Positions 20,547-27,940 of a stretch of 33,022 nt of DNA are shown one piece after another. The stretch comes from Fibrobacterales bacterium (lineage in GTDB: Bacteria; Fibrobacterota; Fibrobacteria; Fibrobacterales; Fibrobacteraceae). The translations under genes and the position numbers were made by a program. The notes under the pieces are model-generated. The model was not told the origin of the DNA. It made no database searches and saw only the letters and a list, made by a program, of their open reading frames with translations. Positions within the stretch are counted from its first letter, which is position 1, and each line of letters begins with the position of its first letter. The DNA is taken from the NCBI GenBank assembly GCA_025997455.1, contig BNUP01000010.1:1-33022 (forward strand). Reading direction: 5' to 3'.

Positions 20547-22856
20547 TCAATATTTTAATCCAAAACCATAAGGGTAATAAGTATCGGTGGGTTCTGTAAC
20601 GCTTGCAGGACTGTTGAACGGGATAATGCTTTTATCTTTTGGCCAAGTAGTTGGCAACTTACCCGTGAAATTGACATCACCGAACAGCACATCGGCAATG
20701 CCCGCACCCTCGGAACCGGGTAGCCACGCCGCCACAAAGGCATCGCTGTTTGCTATCATAGCCTCGGTTTCTCTTGCACGACCGCTTATAAATATGGTGA
20801 TAATCTTTTTGGTTGGGTTGTTATTTTTTAAGGTTGCAAGTTGAGTATCTGTAAATGTTATGTTTGTAATATCTCCGTTCCATTCGGCATAAGGCGTTTC
20901 ACCCGTTGCATAAATAATAACATCAGCGGCATCGGCTGTTGCCACTTTTGCTCCCGGAGAGACTTCGTCAATTCCCTGTTGTATGGTTGTAACTTTTGGT
21001 GTGCCTTCTGTGCATTCGCTCCAACCCAAAGTCCAACCTCCGCATTGATTGCAAGGGGAACTTGCGTGAGAACCCGTTAAAAATACTTTCGCTGTTTTGG
21101 AAATGGGGAGTGCGTTATCATTTTTAAGCAACACTAAACTTTTTTGCACCGCCTCTCTTGCAATTAGTTTATGAGCCTCTGAACCTATCCCGCCATTCAC
21201 CGTTGCCGCCGCCTTTGCAATTGTGCCGTTAGGGTCGTCCATTCTTCCTGCACGGAATTTTGCACGCAAAATACGGCGGACTGCATCGTCAATACGATTT
21301 TGCGACACGGCATTTTCATTTACCAGAGTTTTAAGTGTGCTTGTAAAACTGCCTTCGTTCATCGCCATATCAAGACCCGCATTTATGGATTTTCGCACTG
21401 CCTCTTTTTGAGTGGCATTTGTGCAACCGTATCCGCAAGCATCTGTTGCGCCCGGAGTTATTGAATTTGAAATTCCCGACCAATCTGCAATCACATAGCC
21501 GTCAAAGCCGAGTTCGGTTTTTAACCAACCCGTGAGTCGCAAACTGTCGATATGTTGATGCGTGCCGTTAATTTGGTTAAAACTCGCCATTATGGAGAGA
21601 ACGCCTTGTTCCACAGTAGCCTCATATCCGGGTAAAAACAGTGCACGGAGCAGTGAGTCCGAACCTACCGTGTTGCCTCTATCCACACCGTTGGTTGTGC
21701 CGCCGTCGCCCATAAAATGTTTTGCCGTTGCAATTACCCGCCAAGGTGCATTATATTTTTCACCCTGATAACCGCGCACACAAGCCGCACCCATAGCAAC
21801 CGCAAGTTCTGCAGTTTCACCAAAGCCCTCATAAACCCTGCCCCACCGTTCATCTTGCGGCACGGGAATTGCCGGTCCAAAAATTAAATCCACATTGCCC
21901 GCCCAACTCTCTTGTGCCGTGACCTCACAAGTTTTGCGGACAAGTGCAGAATCGCGGGTTGCTCCGAGACCAATATTGTGCGGAAATATGGTTGCCCCGC
22001 TAATTGCCGCCGCACCGTGCATCATATCTTTTCCGTAAGTTACGGGAATTTTTACGGCATAAGCGGGTTTATTCATTTCTGTGACTCCGTTAGGCAAAAC
22101 AGAACTTGAATATCCATCGCCGCCGTGCAATACACTGCCGAATAAATGTCCGTCTTCACCATAACTTCCCACCAAAGGCTGGTTCATCTGGTAAATTTTG
22201 TCGTCTAAGGACATAAGTGCAAGAACGGAATCGATTCTGTTTTCGAGCGGGTCGCGTTCCAAAACCACAACTCCCACGCTTTCATTAAAACTGCCTATTT
22301 CTATTTCCTTTGGCAAATATCCCGTTTTGCGAACAATGAGTTGAATTTCATCTCCCGCGCTTGTTAAGGACTTTGCGGCGGTCGCTTGCAAATCTGCTTT
22401 TTGCCTTTCATAACTCGTAGTGATTTTATTTTGAATTACCCCACCATTATGATAAATTGTGCCGAGAGAATAGGTTTTTCCGCCTTCCGTTTTACCGAGC
22501 AAAACATAAACCCCTTGCGGTAAATTGCCAAATGCGTGAGTTTTTCCTTTTAAGTCCAAAACCGAGTAGGATGTGAATTTTAACGGTGCGGGCGAAGTCG
22601 GTTTAGCAATTGGGGCAATGTCTCCGGGTGCCTCTTTGTTCGGCAGGAGTGTCCAATTTCCGTCTTTGTCGCTTAGCGTGCGTGCGTAAGCGGTTAGTCC
22701 GCTGTTATTTTCGTTTATGACTTTTAGCAAAACAATTGCATTTTCTATAGGTTCTCCCGATTCGCTTAGCGCTTTAACCGTTCCCGTGAGGTTTAGCGGG
22801 GCGGCAAAAACCAAACCCGTTGCGATAAATGCAAAAAATAAAGAAAAAGGATTCAT
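20547..22856 (-). CDS. glycoside hydrolase family 3 beta-glucosidase/exo-glucanase
   Basis: A 769-residue exported enzyme. Residues 1-18 form a signal peptide. Residues about 20-75 (LTGTVKALSESGEPIENAIV) resemble a carboxypeptidase-regulatory-like beta-sandwich. The GH3 barrel follows: GKDMMHGAAAISGATIFPHN, KHFMGDGGTTNGVDRG, and FDGYVIADWSG with nucleophile Asp458. The second domain has GETPYAEWNGDITNI, where Glu658 fits the acid/base position of exo-glucanases of the barley ExoI type. It probably releases glucose from cello- or beta-glucan oligosaccharides in the periplasm. TATATT lies 6 nt before the ATG. Confidence 0.93.
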   Translation of the reverse strand: MNPFSLFFAFIATGLVFAAPLNLTGTVKALSESGEPIENAIVLLKVINENNSGLTAYARTLSDKDGNWTLLPNKEAPGDIAPIAKPTSPAPLKFTSYSVLDLKGKTHAFGNLPQGVYVLLGKTEGGKTYSLGTIYHNGGVIQNKITTSYERQKADLQATAAKSLTSAGDEIQLIVRKTGYLPKEIEIGSFNESVGVVVLERDPLENRIDSVLALMSLDDKIYQMNQPLVGSYGEDGHLFGSVLHGGDGYSSSVLPNGVTEMNKPAYAVKIPVTYGKDMMHGAAAISGATIFPHNIGLGATRDSALVRKTCEVTAQESWAGNVDLIFGPAIPVPQDERWGRVYEGFGETAELAVAMGAACVRGYQGEKYNAPWRVIATAKHFMGDGGTTNGVDRGNTVGSDSLLRALFLPGYEATVEQGVLSIMASFNQINGTHQHIDSLRLTGWLKTELGFDGYVIADWSGISNSITPGATDACGYGCTNATQKEAVRKSINAGLDMAMNEGSFTSTLKTLVNENAVSQNRIDDAVRRILRAKFRAGRMDDPNGTIAKAAATVNGGIGSEAHKLIAREAVQKSLVLLKNDNALPISKTAKVFLTGSHASSPCNQCGGWTLGWSECTEGTPKVTTIQQGIDEVSPGAKVATADAADVIIYATGETPYAEWNGDITNITFTDTQLATLKNNNPTKKIITIFISGRARETEAMIANSDAFVAAWLPGSEGAGIADVLFGDVNFTGKLPTTWPKDKSIIPFNSPASVTEPTDTYYPYGFGLKY

Positions 22857-22862
22857 TGTGTA

Positions 22863-22868
22863 AATATA
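22863..22868 (-). promoter_or_regulatory. -10-like TATATT before the GH3 gene
   Basis: The minus strand reads AAATTACTATATT, then TACACA, then the ATG at 22856. Six nt of spacing and no Shine-Dalgarno sequence. It contains TACTATA, as at the ends of class I element A, but without the rest of the element. Confidence 0.5.
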
Positions 22869-22905
22869 GTAATTTTATATAGCCGTGCCCCTTCAGTGCA
22901 TTTTT

Positions 22906-23661
22906 TTATTTTGGCAACTTTTGTAGGATGTATTTATTGAACCATGAGGGCACAGGAACATTACCCGGAATTGTCAATTGACCGCCTTTTTTCTCTACAA
23001 AAAAGGAATAGGATCTGCTTTGGTTTACACCTGAGTTGTCGAACAAAAAGGCTCTATCCGAAAGGAGCAGAGTGTCATATAGCAAATCGAGGCAGCGGTA
23101 GTATCGTTCCAAAATTTTATCGGCAGGAACGCTGTGTCCGCCCTCTTCAACACGATTTAGTACTCTTTTTTGGTTCATCGATGGGTCGGAAGTTGCTATA
23201 AAATATAAGTAAATTTTGCATCCTGCCTTTTGCGCCTCCCGAATTTCTTCGACTTTTGATGGGTGCGAAAAAACAGTCTCAAAACAAAATGAGGAGTCGG
23301 CGACAAACATTTTATGGCGTAAAAACTCGGCAAGAGCCGCCGAAAGATAGGTAGTGTCGGCAAATTCCGGATTTTTGAGGGAGACAACACTATCTCGAAC
23401 TATCAATTGCTCCGAAAGGCGAAAGTTAAGGCACGATTGAAAGGAAGAGCCGTCTAAAAAAGAGCATAATTCGGTCTCTGAAAATTCAATAGGCCAGTAA
23501 GCGAGGTTGATGGAGGTTGCTAAGTCTTTGGTCATTTGGTCGGCATTTATGAAATAGTAACTGTGAAAAGCGCCGATGCTCACTAAATAGTTATACAAAG
23601 TGGATTTACCCGAACCGTTAGGTCCGGCAAAAATACGCAATCGTTTGGTTCTATGTGGCAT
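22906..23661 (-). CDS. zeta-toxin-like P-loop kinase
   Basis: A 251-residue protein. RLRIFAGPNGSGKSTLYNYL (residues about 8-27) is the P-loop. HSYYFINADQM and FVADSSFCFETVFSHPSK match the substrate-binding Asp and the conserved FxxET-type motif of zeta/UNAG-kinase proteins. The late IYLYFIATSDPSMNQKRVLN with RVEEGGHSVP also fits. Zeta toxins phosphorylate UDP-N-acetylglucosamine and block wall synthesis; whether this one does is not tested. It overlaps the preceding small gene by 11 bases, as toxin genes usually do. Confidence 0.85.
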   Translation of the reverse strand: MPHRTKRLRIFAGPNGSGKSTLYNYLVSIGAFHSYYFINADQMTKDLATSINLAYWPIEFSETELCSFLDGSSFQSCLNFRLSEQLIVRDSVVSLKNPEFADTTYLSAALAEFLRHKMFVADSSFCFETVFSHPSKVEEIREAQKAGCKIYLYFIATSDPSMNQKRVLNRVEEGGHSVPADKILERYYRCLDLLYDTLLLSDRAFLFDNSGVNQSRSYSFFVEKKGGQLTIPGNVPVPSWFNKYILQKLPK

Positions 23662-23896
23662 TTGGAAGTTGAATGACGGTTGTTGTCGGGTATGTGAAAC
23701 TTGGTTCTACACTGCCCAGAACTTCCTTGTGTCCATCGGCAAATTCTTCTATAATTTGGTTATCTTCTAAATATGTAAGAGGCAATCCCAATTTTTTTGC
23801 CCGATAAGCAGCCTTATACCCGGCTTCCGAAAAGGTGCGTTGGTATTCGGCATAGCGAGGCGTACCGATAATTTGCTCATCGTCGGAATATTTCAT
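23651..23896 (-). CDS. probable antitoxin of the zeta-like toxin
   Basis: An 81-residue protein immediately before the toxin, overlapping it by 11 bases. Its middle (YQRTFSEAGYKAAYRAKKLG, then LPLTYLEDNQIIEEFADGHK) resembles small antitoxin-like proteins paired with zeta kinases in Bacteroidetes-type genomes. It is not the classical epsilon fold by eye. ATG 23896 lies 6 nt after a TATATT that belongs to the end of element A copy 2, so the pair may be expressed from the repeat. The assignment rests on gene order and size. Confidence 0.7.
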   Translation of the reverse strand: MKYSDDEQIIGTPRYAEYQRTFSEAGYKAAYRAKKLGLPLTYLEDNQIIEEFADGHKEVLGSVEPSFTYPTTTVIQLPNAT

Positions 23897-23902
23897 AATT
23901 TG

Positions 23903-23908
23903 AATATA
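23903..23908 (-). promoter_or_regulatory. -10-like TATATT from element A, facing the antitoxin
   Basis: The minus strand reads GATTACTATATT, then CAAATT, then the ATG at 23896. The element's TACTATA end forms the first part of the motif. Confidence 0.5.
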
Positions 23909-24092
23909 GTAATCTCCGAAGAACTACCCAAAACTTTATCTCATAAAACAAGGAGTTCTTCGGAGACGACGGCGATACTGCGAGCATTCGCCGCAGGATG
24001 ACATTATCACCATAAAAACACAATTCGCCCGTGTCGCTTAGTAGGCTCTGACGACCTCTTAACGAGTTCTTCAAAGCCTACTATAGTAATCT
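23905..24092. repeat. element A copy 2 (class I)
   Basis: Stem I is CTCCGAAGAACT (from 23914) with AGTTCTTCGGAG. Then come ACGACGGCGA, a CTGCG..CGCAG hairpin, TTCGCCCGTGTCGC, and stem III TAGTAGGCT with AGCCTACTA. An 11-bp direct repeat TATAGTAATCT is at 23905-23915 and 24082-24092. After the second repeat, about 30 bases (CCGAAGAACTCCTCAAAACT) repeat the element's left end, so a second truncated copy is joined at 24082-24120. Confidence 0.87.
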
Positions 24093-24126
24093 CCGAAGAA
24101 CTCCTCAAAACTTTATAACTCCTACT

Positions 24127-24999
24127 CTACTTCCTCAAATCCACCTCTGCCACTTGCAAATTTGAAGGCGGTTTTCCGTGCAGTAAATTCTCTGCAACGG
24201 GTGCAAGTAGGAACTCCTTAGTGCTTGTGAGAAGATAGAATTTTTCAAATTTCGGGGCGTTATCGAGTTGGTAGGATTTTTCCAAAGAGGCAATTCCCGC
24301 CTCCAAAGGCACGGATTTTCCTGCCGTCCCAGAAAGGTGAATTGTGAGCGTGCCGTTTCCGTCTAAACTTAGCAGTGCACCGTAGCATTTTTCGGGAACA
24401 TTATAGCGGAGTTGCAGAATATCGCCTTCTTTTGCAAAATTTCCGTTGCTCAATTTCTCGGCAGAATCGGCGGTTTTTCGCCACACTTCCAAAGCGGGTT
24501 TCATACCTTTTGTGCGGGTGGTTTCCTCTAAGGCATTAGCGTTTGCAAAGCCGCCGTTATTTATAGAAGGCTCACCCAAAAGATACACAGACACCGCTCC
24601 CAGAGAAATTACCAAAGCGGCGGCGGCAGACATAACGGGCATTACCCGCGACTTTTTGAACGGGATTATTTTTTCGCTCGCCTGTTCATCGTTAGTTAAA
24701 AACTCAGGTTTTGAGGAAATTGTCGGATTAAAGGAGTTTTTAAAAGTTTTATTTTGCACTTCGATTTTCAGCATTTTTTCCACGACCACGCCCGACGGAT
24801 ACTCTTCCAAAAGTTTCGCATTATCCGCACGCAACGCCGCGAGTTCGTTTTGCAACTCGTTGCTGCCCAAGCCTTCCGTGCCGCCCGCCTGCTCCAATTC
24901 TCTAATTCTTAAGAGTTCGGTACGCGGCAATTCGCCGAGTAAATATCTCTCCAACTTCCATTTTGGTATTTCCTCGTTTCCGATAAAATCCTTTTTCAT
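24127..24999 (-). CDS. membrane anti-sigma-like protein
   Basis: A 290-residue protein. Residues about 1-110 are cytoplasmic and charged (WKLERYLLGELPRTELLRIR), as in zinc-free anti-sigma domains. One membrane segment lies at about 118-141 (VMSAAAALVISLGAVSVYLL). The outer part holds ILQLRYNVPEKCYGALLSLD and FYLLTSTKEFLLAP, a pattern seen in DUF4384-like domains. It overlaps the ECF sigma gene by ATGA, the usual arrangement for a sigma factor and its inhibitor, so it probably holds that sigma factor at the membrane until a surface signal releases it. Confidence 0.75.
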   Translation of the reverse strand: MKKDFIGNEEIPKWKLERYLLGELPRTELLRIRELEQAGGTEGLGSNELQNELAALRADNAKLLEEYPSGVVVEKMLKIEVQNKTFKNSFNPTISSKPEFLTNDEQASEKIIPFKKSRVMPVMSAAAALVISLGAVSVYLLGEPSINNGGFANANALEETTRTKGMKPALEVWRKTADSAEKLSNGNFAKEGDILQLRYNVPEKCYGALLSLDGNGTLTIHLSGTAGKSVPLEAGIASLEKSYQLDNAPKFEKFYLLTSTKEFLLAPVAENLLHGKPPSNLQVAEVDLRK

Positions 25000-25472
25000 A
25001 GTGCCTCCAATTCGTGCAAAGAACTCTTTAATGAACGCAATCGTTTGCGAACTCCGCCAACCGACATTTTTACCTCAGCCGCAACCTCCTCCAAAGTCAT
25101 TCCGTCTATCAAATGCAAAACCGCAATGGTTCTGCTCGATACTGGATGTTTTGAAAAAAGTTTCGCCAAAATATCGCGCCGTTCAAAATTCGCCTCAACA
25201 TCTTCCGCAGATGCAATTCGCAGGAGAATATCATCATTTGGGTCTGCATGCCGCTTTGTATCGCGGATATGGTTAAGGCACGCATTGGTTGCCATTCGCC
25301 AAAGCAAACTGCTCGGATATTCCCCGTTCAATTCACCCTGTTTTTCCCAAACTTTAATAAAAACCGACTGTGCAATATCTGCCGCATCCGCCTTGTTTCT
25401 AAGAAGGTTATTACACCTCCTGAGCACCATCGGGGCATACCGCAAATAAAGTTGTTCCGCATCCATAATCAT
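24996..25472 (-). CDS. ECF-type RNA polymerase sigma factor
   Basis: A 158-residue sigma-70 family protein. Region 2 spans residues about 8-70 (LYLRYAPMVLRRCNNLLRNK, ADIAQSVFIKVWEKQ). Region 4 is VSSRTIAVLHLIDGMTLEEV followed by AAEVKMSVGGVRKRLRSLKS, the helix-turn-helix for -35 recognition. It binds core polymerase and directs it to a small regulon, under control of the protein encoded just downstream. The start is ATG 25472 or 25466. A TACCTT at 25512-25517 lies upstream, far enough for a 30-40 nt leader. Confidence 0.92.
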   Translation of the reverse strand: MIMDAEQLYLRYAPMVLRRCNNLLRNKADAADIAQSVFIKVWEKQGELNGEYPSSLLWRMATNACLNHIRDTKRHADPNDDILLRIASAEDVEANFERRDILAKLFSKHPVSSRTIAVLHLIDGMTLEEVAAEVKMSVGGVRKRLRSLKSSLHELEAL

Positions 25473-25551
25473 TAAACACCAAAAGGAGAGAAAAGTGTCA
25501 CTTTTTTTTGAAAGGTAGTAAGTTAAAAGTGCAAATTTTTTTGGGCGTGCC

Positions 25552-25693
25552 CCGCTCTCGCGGGTCGGGCTATCCGCTATAACCTTAGGTTGCCGCTGTT
25601 ATCCCTCACGCAAATTCACCATTGCAAAAATGGCGGGCGACCACGCCGGGTCGCCTCTACGGAAGGGCGGCATAAATGCCACCCCTACAATTT
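25552..25693 (+). repeat. composite repeat shared with 13449-13587
   Basis: GGGCGTGCCCC, CGGGTCGGGCTATCCGCTAT, AACCTTAGGTTGCCGCTGTT, ATCCCTCACG, ATTGCAAAAA, a GGCGACCACGCCGGGTCGCC palindrome, CTCTACGGAA and GGGCGGCATAAATGCCACCC. It starts 35 bases after the -10-like motif of the ECF sigma gene and fills most of the gap to the Rpn cassette. Confidence 0.8.
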
Positions 25694-25732
25694 CCTTCAA
25701 ACTCTACTCTCTACTCTTTACTCTTTTCACTT

Positions 25733-25788
25733 TCAACTCCTGCACTGCCGAGTTCTCCACACCCTACACGCTACACCCCACACCCCAC
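25733..25788 (+). repeat. promoter-upstream cassette: short hairpin plus C-rich tract
   Basis: AACTCCTGCACTGCCGAGTT followed by CTCCACACCCTACACGCTAC and ACCCCACACCCCAC. It ends two bases before TTTTCTACCTT. It is the closest match to the cassette before the ExbB-like gene at 6524. Confidence 0.75.
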
Positions 25789-25793
25789 TTTTC

Positions 25794-25810
25794 TACCTTC
25801 CCCCGTTATG
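25794..25810 (+). promoter_or_regulatory. -10-like TACCTT before the Rpn gene
   Basis: TTTTCTACCTTCCCCCGTT then the ATG at 25808. Eight nt of spacing and no Shine-Dalgarno sequence. Confidence 0.5.
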
Positions 25811-26734
25811 CCCCGCACTTTAATATCCTTCGACTATGCAATGAAGACAGTTCTCCGCGACCCGTCAAATTTTGACATTCTCTCTGGATTTTTAACGGAA
25901 CTCTTTGAAAAGAAGGTAGAAGTTCAGGCTTTAATAGAGAGCGAATCGGCGAGTGAAGTTAAATATGGCAAAATAAATCGTGTAGATATGAAGGTGCAAA
26001 TAGAAGGCAAAGAAATTGTTGTTGTGGAACTTCAATACTTGGATCAACTCGACTTTTATCAGAGAATACTATTCGGTGTGAGCAAAGCGGTGGTGGAGCA
26101 AATTGGTTCGGGGCAGGAATACGGCAAAATAAAGAAAGTTTATTCGGTAGATATTACTTATTTCGATATTGGTTCAGATACCGATTATTTATTTCACGGC
26201 AAAACGGAACTTGTGGGCGTTCATAGCAAAGAGGTGTTAAAACTCTCCAAAGAGCAACGGGCAAAATACAAAAAAGGGACAATTGCAGGACTTTACCCCG
26301 AATATTTTTTAATCAACACACGAAATTTTAATGACGAAATTAAGAACCGTTTTGACGAGTGGGTTTATGTATTAAAAAACAGCACTACCAAAGATAATTT
26401 TAAGGCGGCAGGCATTAAATCTGCGAGTAAGAAGTTGGATTACTTAAAATTATCACCAGAGGCAAAACTTCGCTACGATAGGGATTTAGACCGCAGACTG
26501 AATTGGGAGAGTGCAATTAGGACAAAGATTGACAAGGCAAGGAGTGATGGGGAACTTGCAGGCGAGGCACGGGGCAGGCAAGAGGGCGAGTTGGCAGGCG
26601 AGGCACGAGGCAGGCACGAGGGTGAGACTCGTAAGGCACAAGAAATAGCCCGCAAACTCAAGGCTGAAGGCGTAGCGGTGAGCATCATTATTGCAACAAC
26701 TGGACTGTCCGAGAGCGAAATAAAAGCGTTGTGA
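25808..26734 (+). CDS. Rpn-family PD-(D/E)XK nuclease
   Basis: A 308-residue protein. The N-terminal 200 residues match the Rpn/putative-transposase family: ISFDYAMKTVLRDPSNFDIL at the start, then RVDMKVQIEGKEIVVVELQY, where the Asp and the Glu-x-Gln form the PD-(D/E)XK core, then QRILFGVSKAV. Known Rpn proteins promote RecA-independent recombination by cutting DNA. The C-terminal part is a charged tail with a 12-residue duplication (ELAGEARGRQEG / ELAGEARGRHEG, a 36-bp DNA repeat) and ends VAVSIIIATTGLSESEIKAL. A broken relative lies at 6106-6351. Confidence 0.88.
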   Translation: MPRTLISFDYAMKTVLRDPSNFDILSGFLTELFEKKVEVQALIESESASEVKYGKINRVDMKVQIEGKEIVVVELQYLDQLDFYQRILFGVSKAVVEQIGSGQEYGKIKKVYSVDITYFDIGSDTDYLFHGKTELVGVHSKEVLKLSKEQRAKYKKGTIAGLYPEYFLINTRNFNDEIKNRFDEWVYVLKNSTTKDNFKAAGIKSASKKLDYLKLSPEAKLRYDRDLDRRLNWESAIRTKIDKARSDGELAGEARGRQEGELAGEARGRHEGETRKAQEIARKLKAEGVAVSIIIATTGLSESEIKAL

Positions 26735-26735
26735 T

Positions 26736-26893
26736 TGCAGGAAATCTCTAAAAACTCCATTTACTCTCAATTTAGTAAAACTGGAGTTTTTAGAGACGAC
26801 GGCGAACCTGCAAAAAATAAACATTCTCATAGTTCGCCAATGTCGCTTAGAGAACCTCTATCAACCACTTGTGAGGTTAATAGAGGTTCTCTG
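26736..26893. repeat. element A copy 5 (class II, complete stems)
   Basis: Begins two bases after the Rpn stop codon. Stem I is TCTCTAAAAACTCCA (26745-26759) with TGGAGTTTTTAGAGA (26782-26796), a perfect 15-bp stem. Then GACGACGGCGAAC with GTTCGCC, and stem III AGAGAACCTCTAT (26849-26861) with ATAGAGGTTCTCT (26880-26892), 13 bp perfect. The ends are GCAG and CTGC. Positions 26894-27015 hold only a REP-like GGCGGGTTAAAACCCC fragment and unremarkable sequence. Confidence 0.88.
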
Positions 26894-27017
26894 CACGCAT
26901 TGCCAAAAAGGCGGGTTAAAACCCCATGTGCACGAAGTTAAATAAATGTATATTATGCATAGAGGTACTACTATTCCAACAGGGCAAAAAAACAACATAG
27001 AGCAACTACAAGAACTG

Positions 27018-27056
27018 CTACACGCTACACCCCACTTTTCTACCTTCCCCCCAATG
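27018..27056 (+). promoter_or_regulatory. short C-rich tract and -10-like TACCTT before nuoJ
   Basis: CTACACGCTACACCCCAC, then TTTTCTACCTT (TACCTT at 27041-27046), CCCCCCA, and the ATG at 27054. Seven nt of spacing and no Shine-Dalgarno sequence. Confidence 0.5.
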
Positions 27057-27629
27057 GACTATTCTTGGTTAAAAGACGCACTGTTTTATGCGGTGGCGGT
27101 GGCTATGGTTGCGGGTGCGGCATTGACGGTTTTTGTGAGAAATGTTTTGCATAGTGCGGTTGCACTGATTGGAACTTTTTTTGGCACGGCGGTGCTTTAT
27201 TTTCTGCTCTCTGCGGAGTTCATCGCGGTTGCACAGGTGATGGTGTATATCGGCGGCGTAATGGTGTTCATTGTTTTTGCGATTCTGCTGACAAGTCATT
27301 TGGGAGAAAAGAACCTGAGGACGAGTCTTGCACGAAAAATTGCGGCGGCGGTGTTATCGCTCGTGTTCGTTGCCTCTGCGGTTGTATTGTTGAGAAATTC
27401 TGGAGTGTCGTCGCTAACGGAAACCGATAATTTTGCATCACTTTCATCTATCGGTACAAGGTTATTGTCGCCGGAGCAAGACGGTTTTTTGTTGCCTTTT
27501 GAGGCTATAAGTTTGCTGCTTTTAATTTCTTTAATCGGTGCGGCATCTATTGCAAGAATACCCGAAGAGGACTTGCCATACGCCGAACGGACTGCGGAAA
27601 ATACCACTGAAAAAACGGAGGAAAAATGA
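27054..27629 (+). CDS. nuoJ: NADH-quinone oxidoreductase subunit J
   Basis: A 191-residue membrane protein with five hydrophobic segments. VFVRNVLHSAVALIGTFFGT and SAEFIAVAQVMVYIGGVMVF are the conserved NuoJ segments. It is part of the membrane arm of complex I. It overlaps nuoK by ATGA. Only J and K are here: no H, I, L, M or N subunits adjoin, so the nuo genes are split in this genome. ATG 27054 is chosen because it follows a -10-like motif and aligns with the usual NuoJ start. Confidence 0.94.
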   Translation: MDYSWLKDALFYAVAVAMVAGAALTVFVRNVLHSAVALIGTFFGTAVLYFLLSAEFIAVAQVMVYIGGVMVFIVFAILLTSHLGEKNLRTSLARKIAAAVLSLVFVASAVVLLRNSGVSSLTETDNFASLSSIGTRLLSPEQDGFLLPFEAISLLLLISLIGAASIARIPEEDLPYAERTAENTTEKTEEK

Positions 27630-27940
27630 CTTTGCAAACTTGTTTATTGCTCGCATTTTTGCTCTTTGGAGCGGGAATTTACGGAGTTCTTACGCGTAGA
27701 AACGCTATTGGAATTTTGATAAGTATGGAATTGATGTTAAACGCCGCAAATATAAATTTGGTGTCCTTTGCTCATTTTCGTGCGGCAGATGCAACTGCGG
27801 GAGCGGTGTTTTCATTATTTGTCATTGCGGTAACGGCTTGTGAAATGGCGGTTGCACTTGCAATTGTGATTTCTGTTTATCGCAGGCACAAGCATTTAGA
27901 TGTAGATAGATTAACGGAATTGCGAGATACGGATGTGTAG
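27626..27940 (+). CDS. nuoK: NADH-quinone oxidoreductase subunit K
   Basis: A 104-residue protein with three membrane segments. RRNAIGILISMELMLNAANI and FVIAVTACEMAVALAIVISV are the diagnostic NuoK segments, including the membrane Glu residues used in proton translocation. Shine-Dalgarno GGAGG lies before the ATG, which overlaps the nuoJ stop. The end overlaps dxr by 8 bases. Confidence 0.95.
   Translation: MTLQTCLLLAFLLFGAGIYGVLTRRNAIGILISMELMLNAANINLVSFAHFRAADATAGAVFSLFVIAVTACEMAVALAIVISVYRRHKHLDVDRLTELRDTDV

Noticed and set aside
23651..23896. Classical epsilon antitoxin
   Set aside because: Size and order fit, but the sequence does not show an epsilon-like pattern by eye; called only a probable antitoxin.
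25808..26734. Rpn gene as the transposase for the repeats
   Set aside because: Rpn proteins promote recombination, but there is no sequence link between this gene and the ends of elements A, B or C; proximity of copy 5 alone is not evidence.
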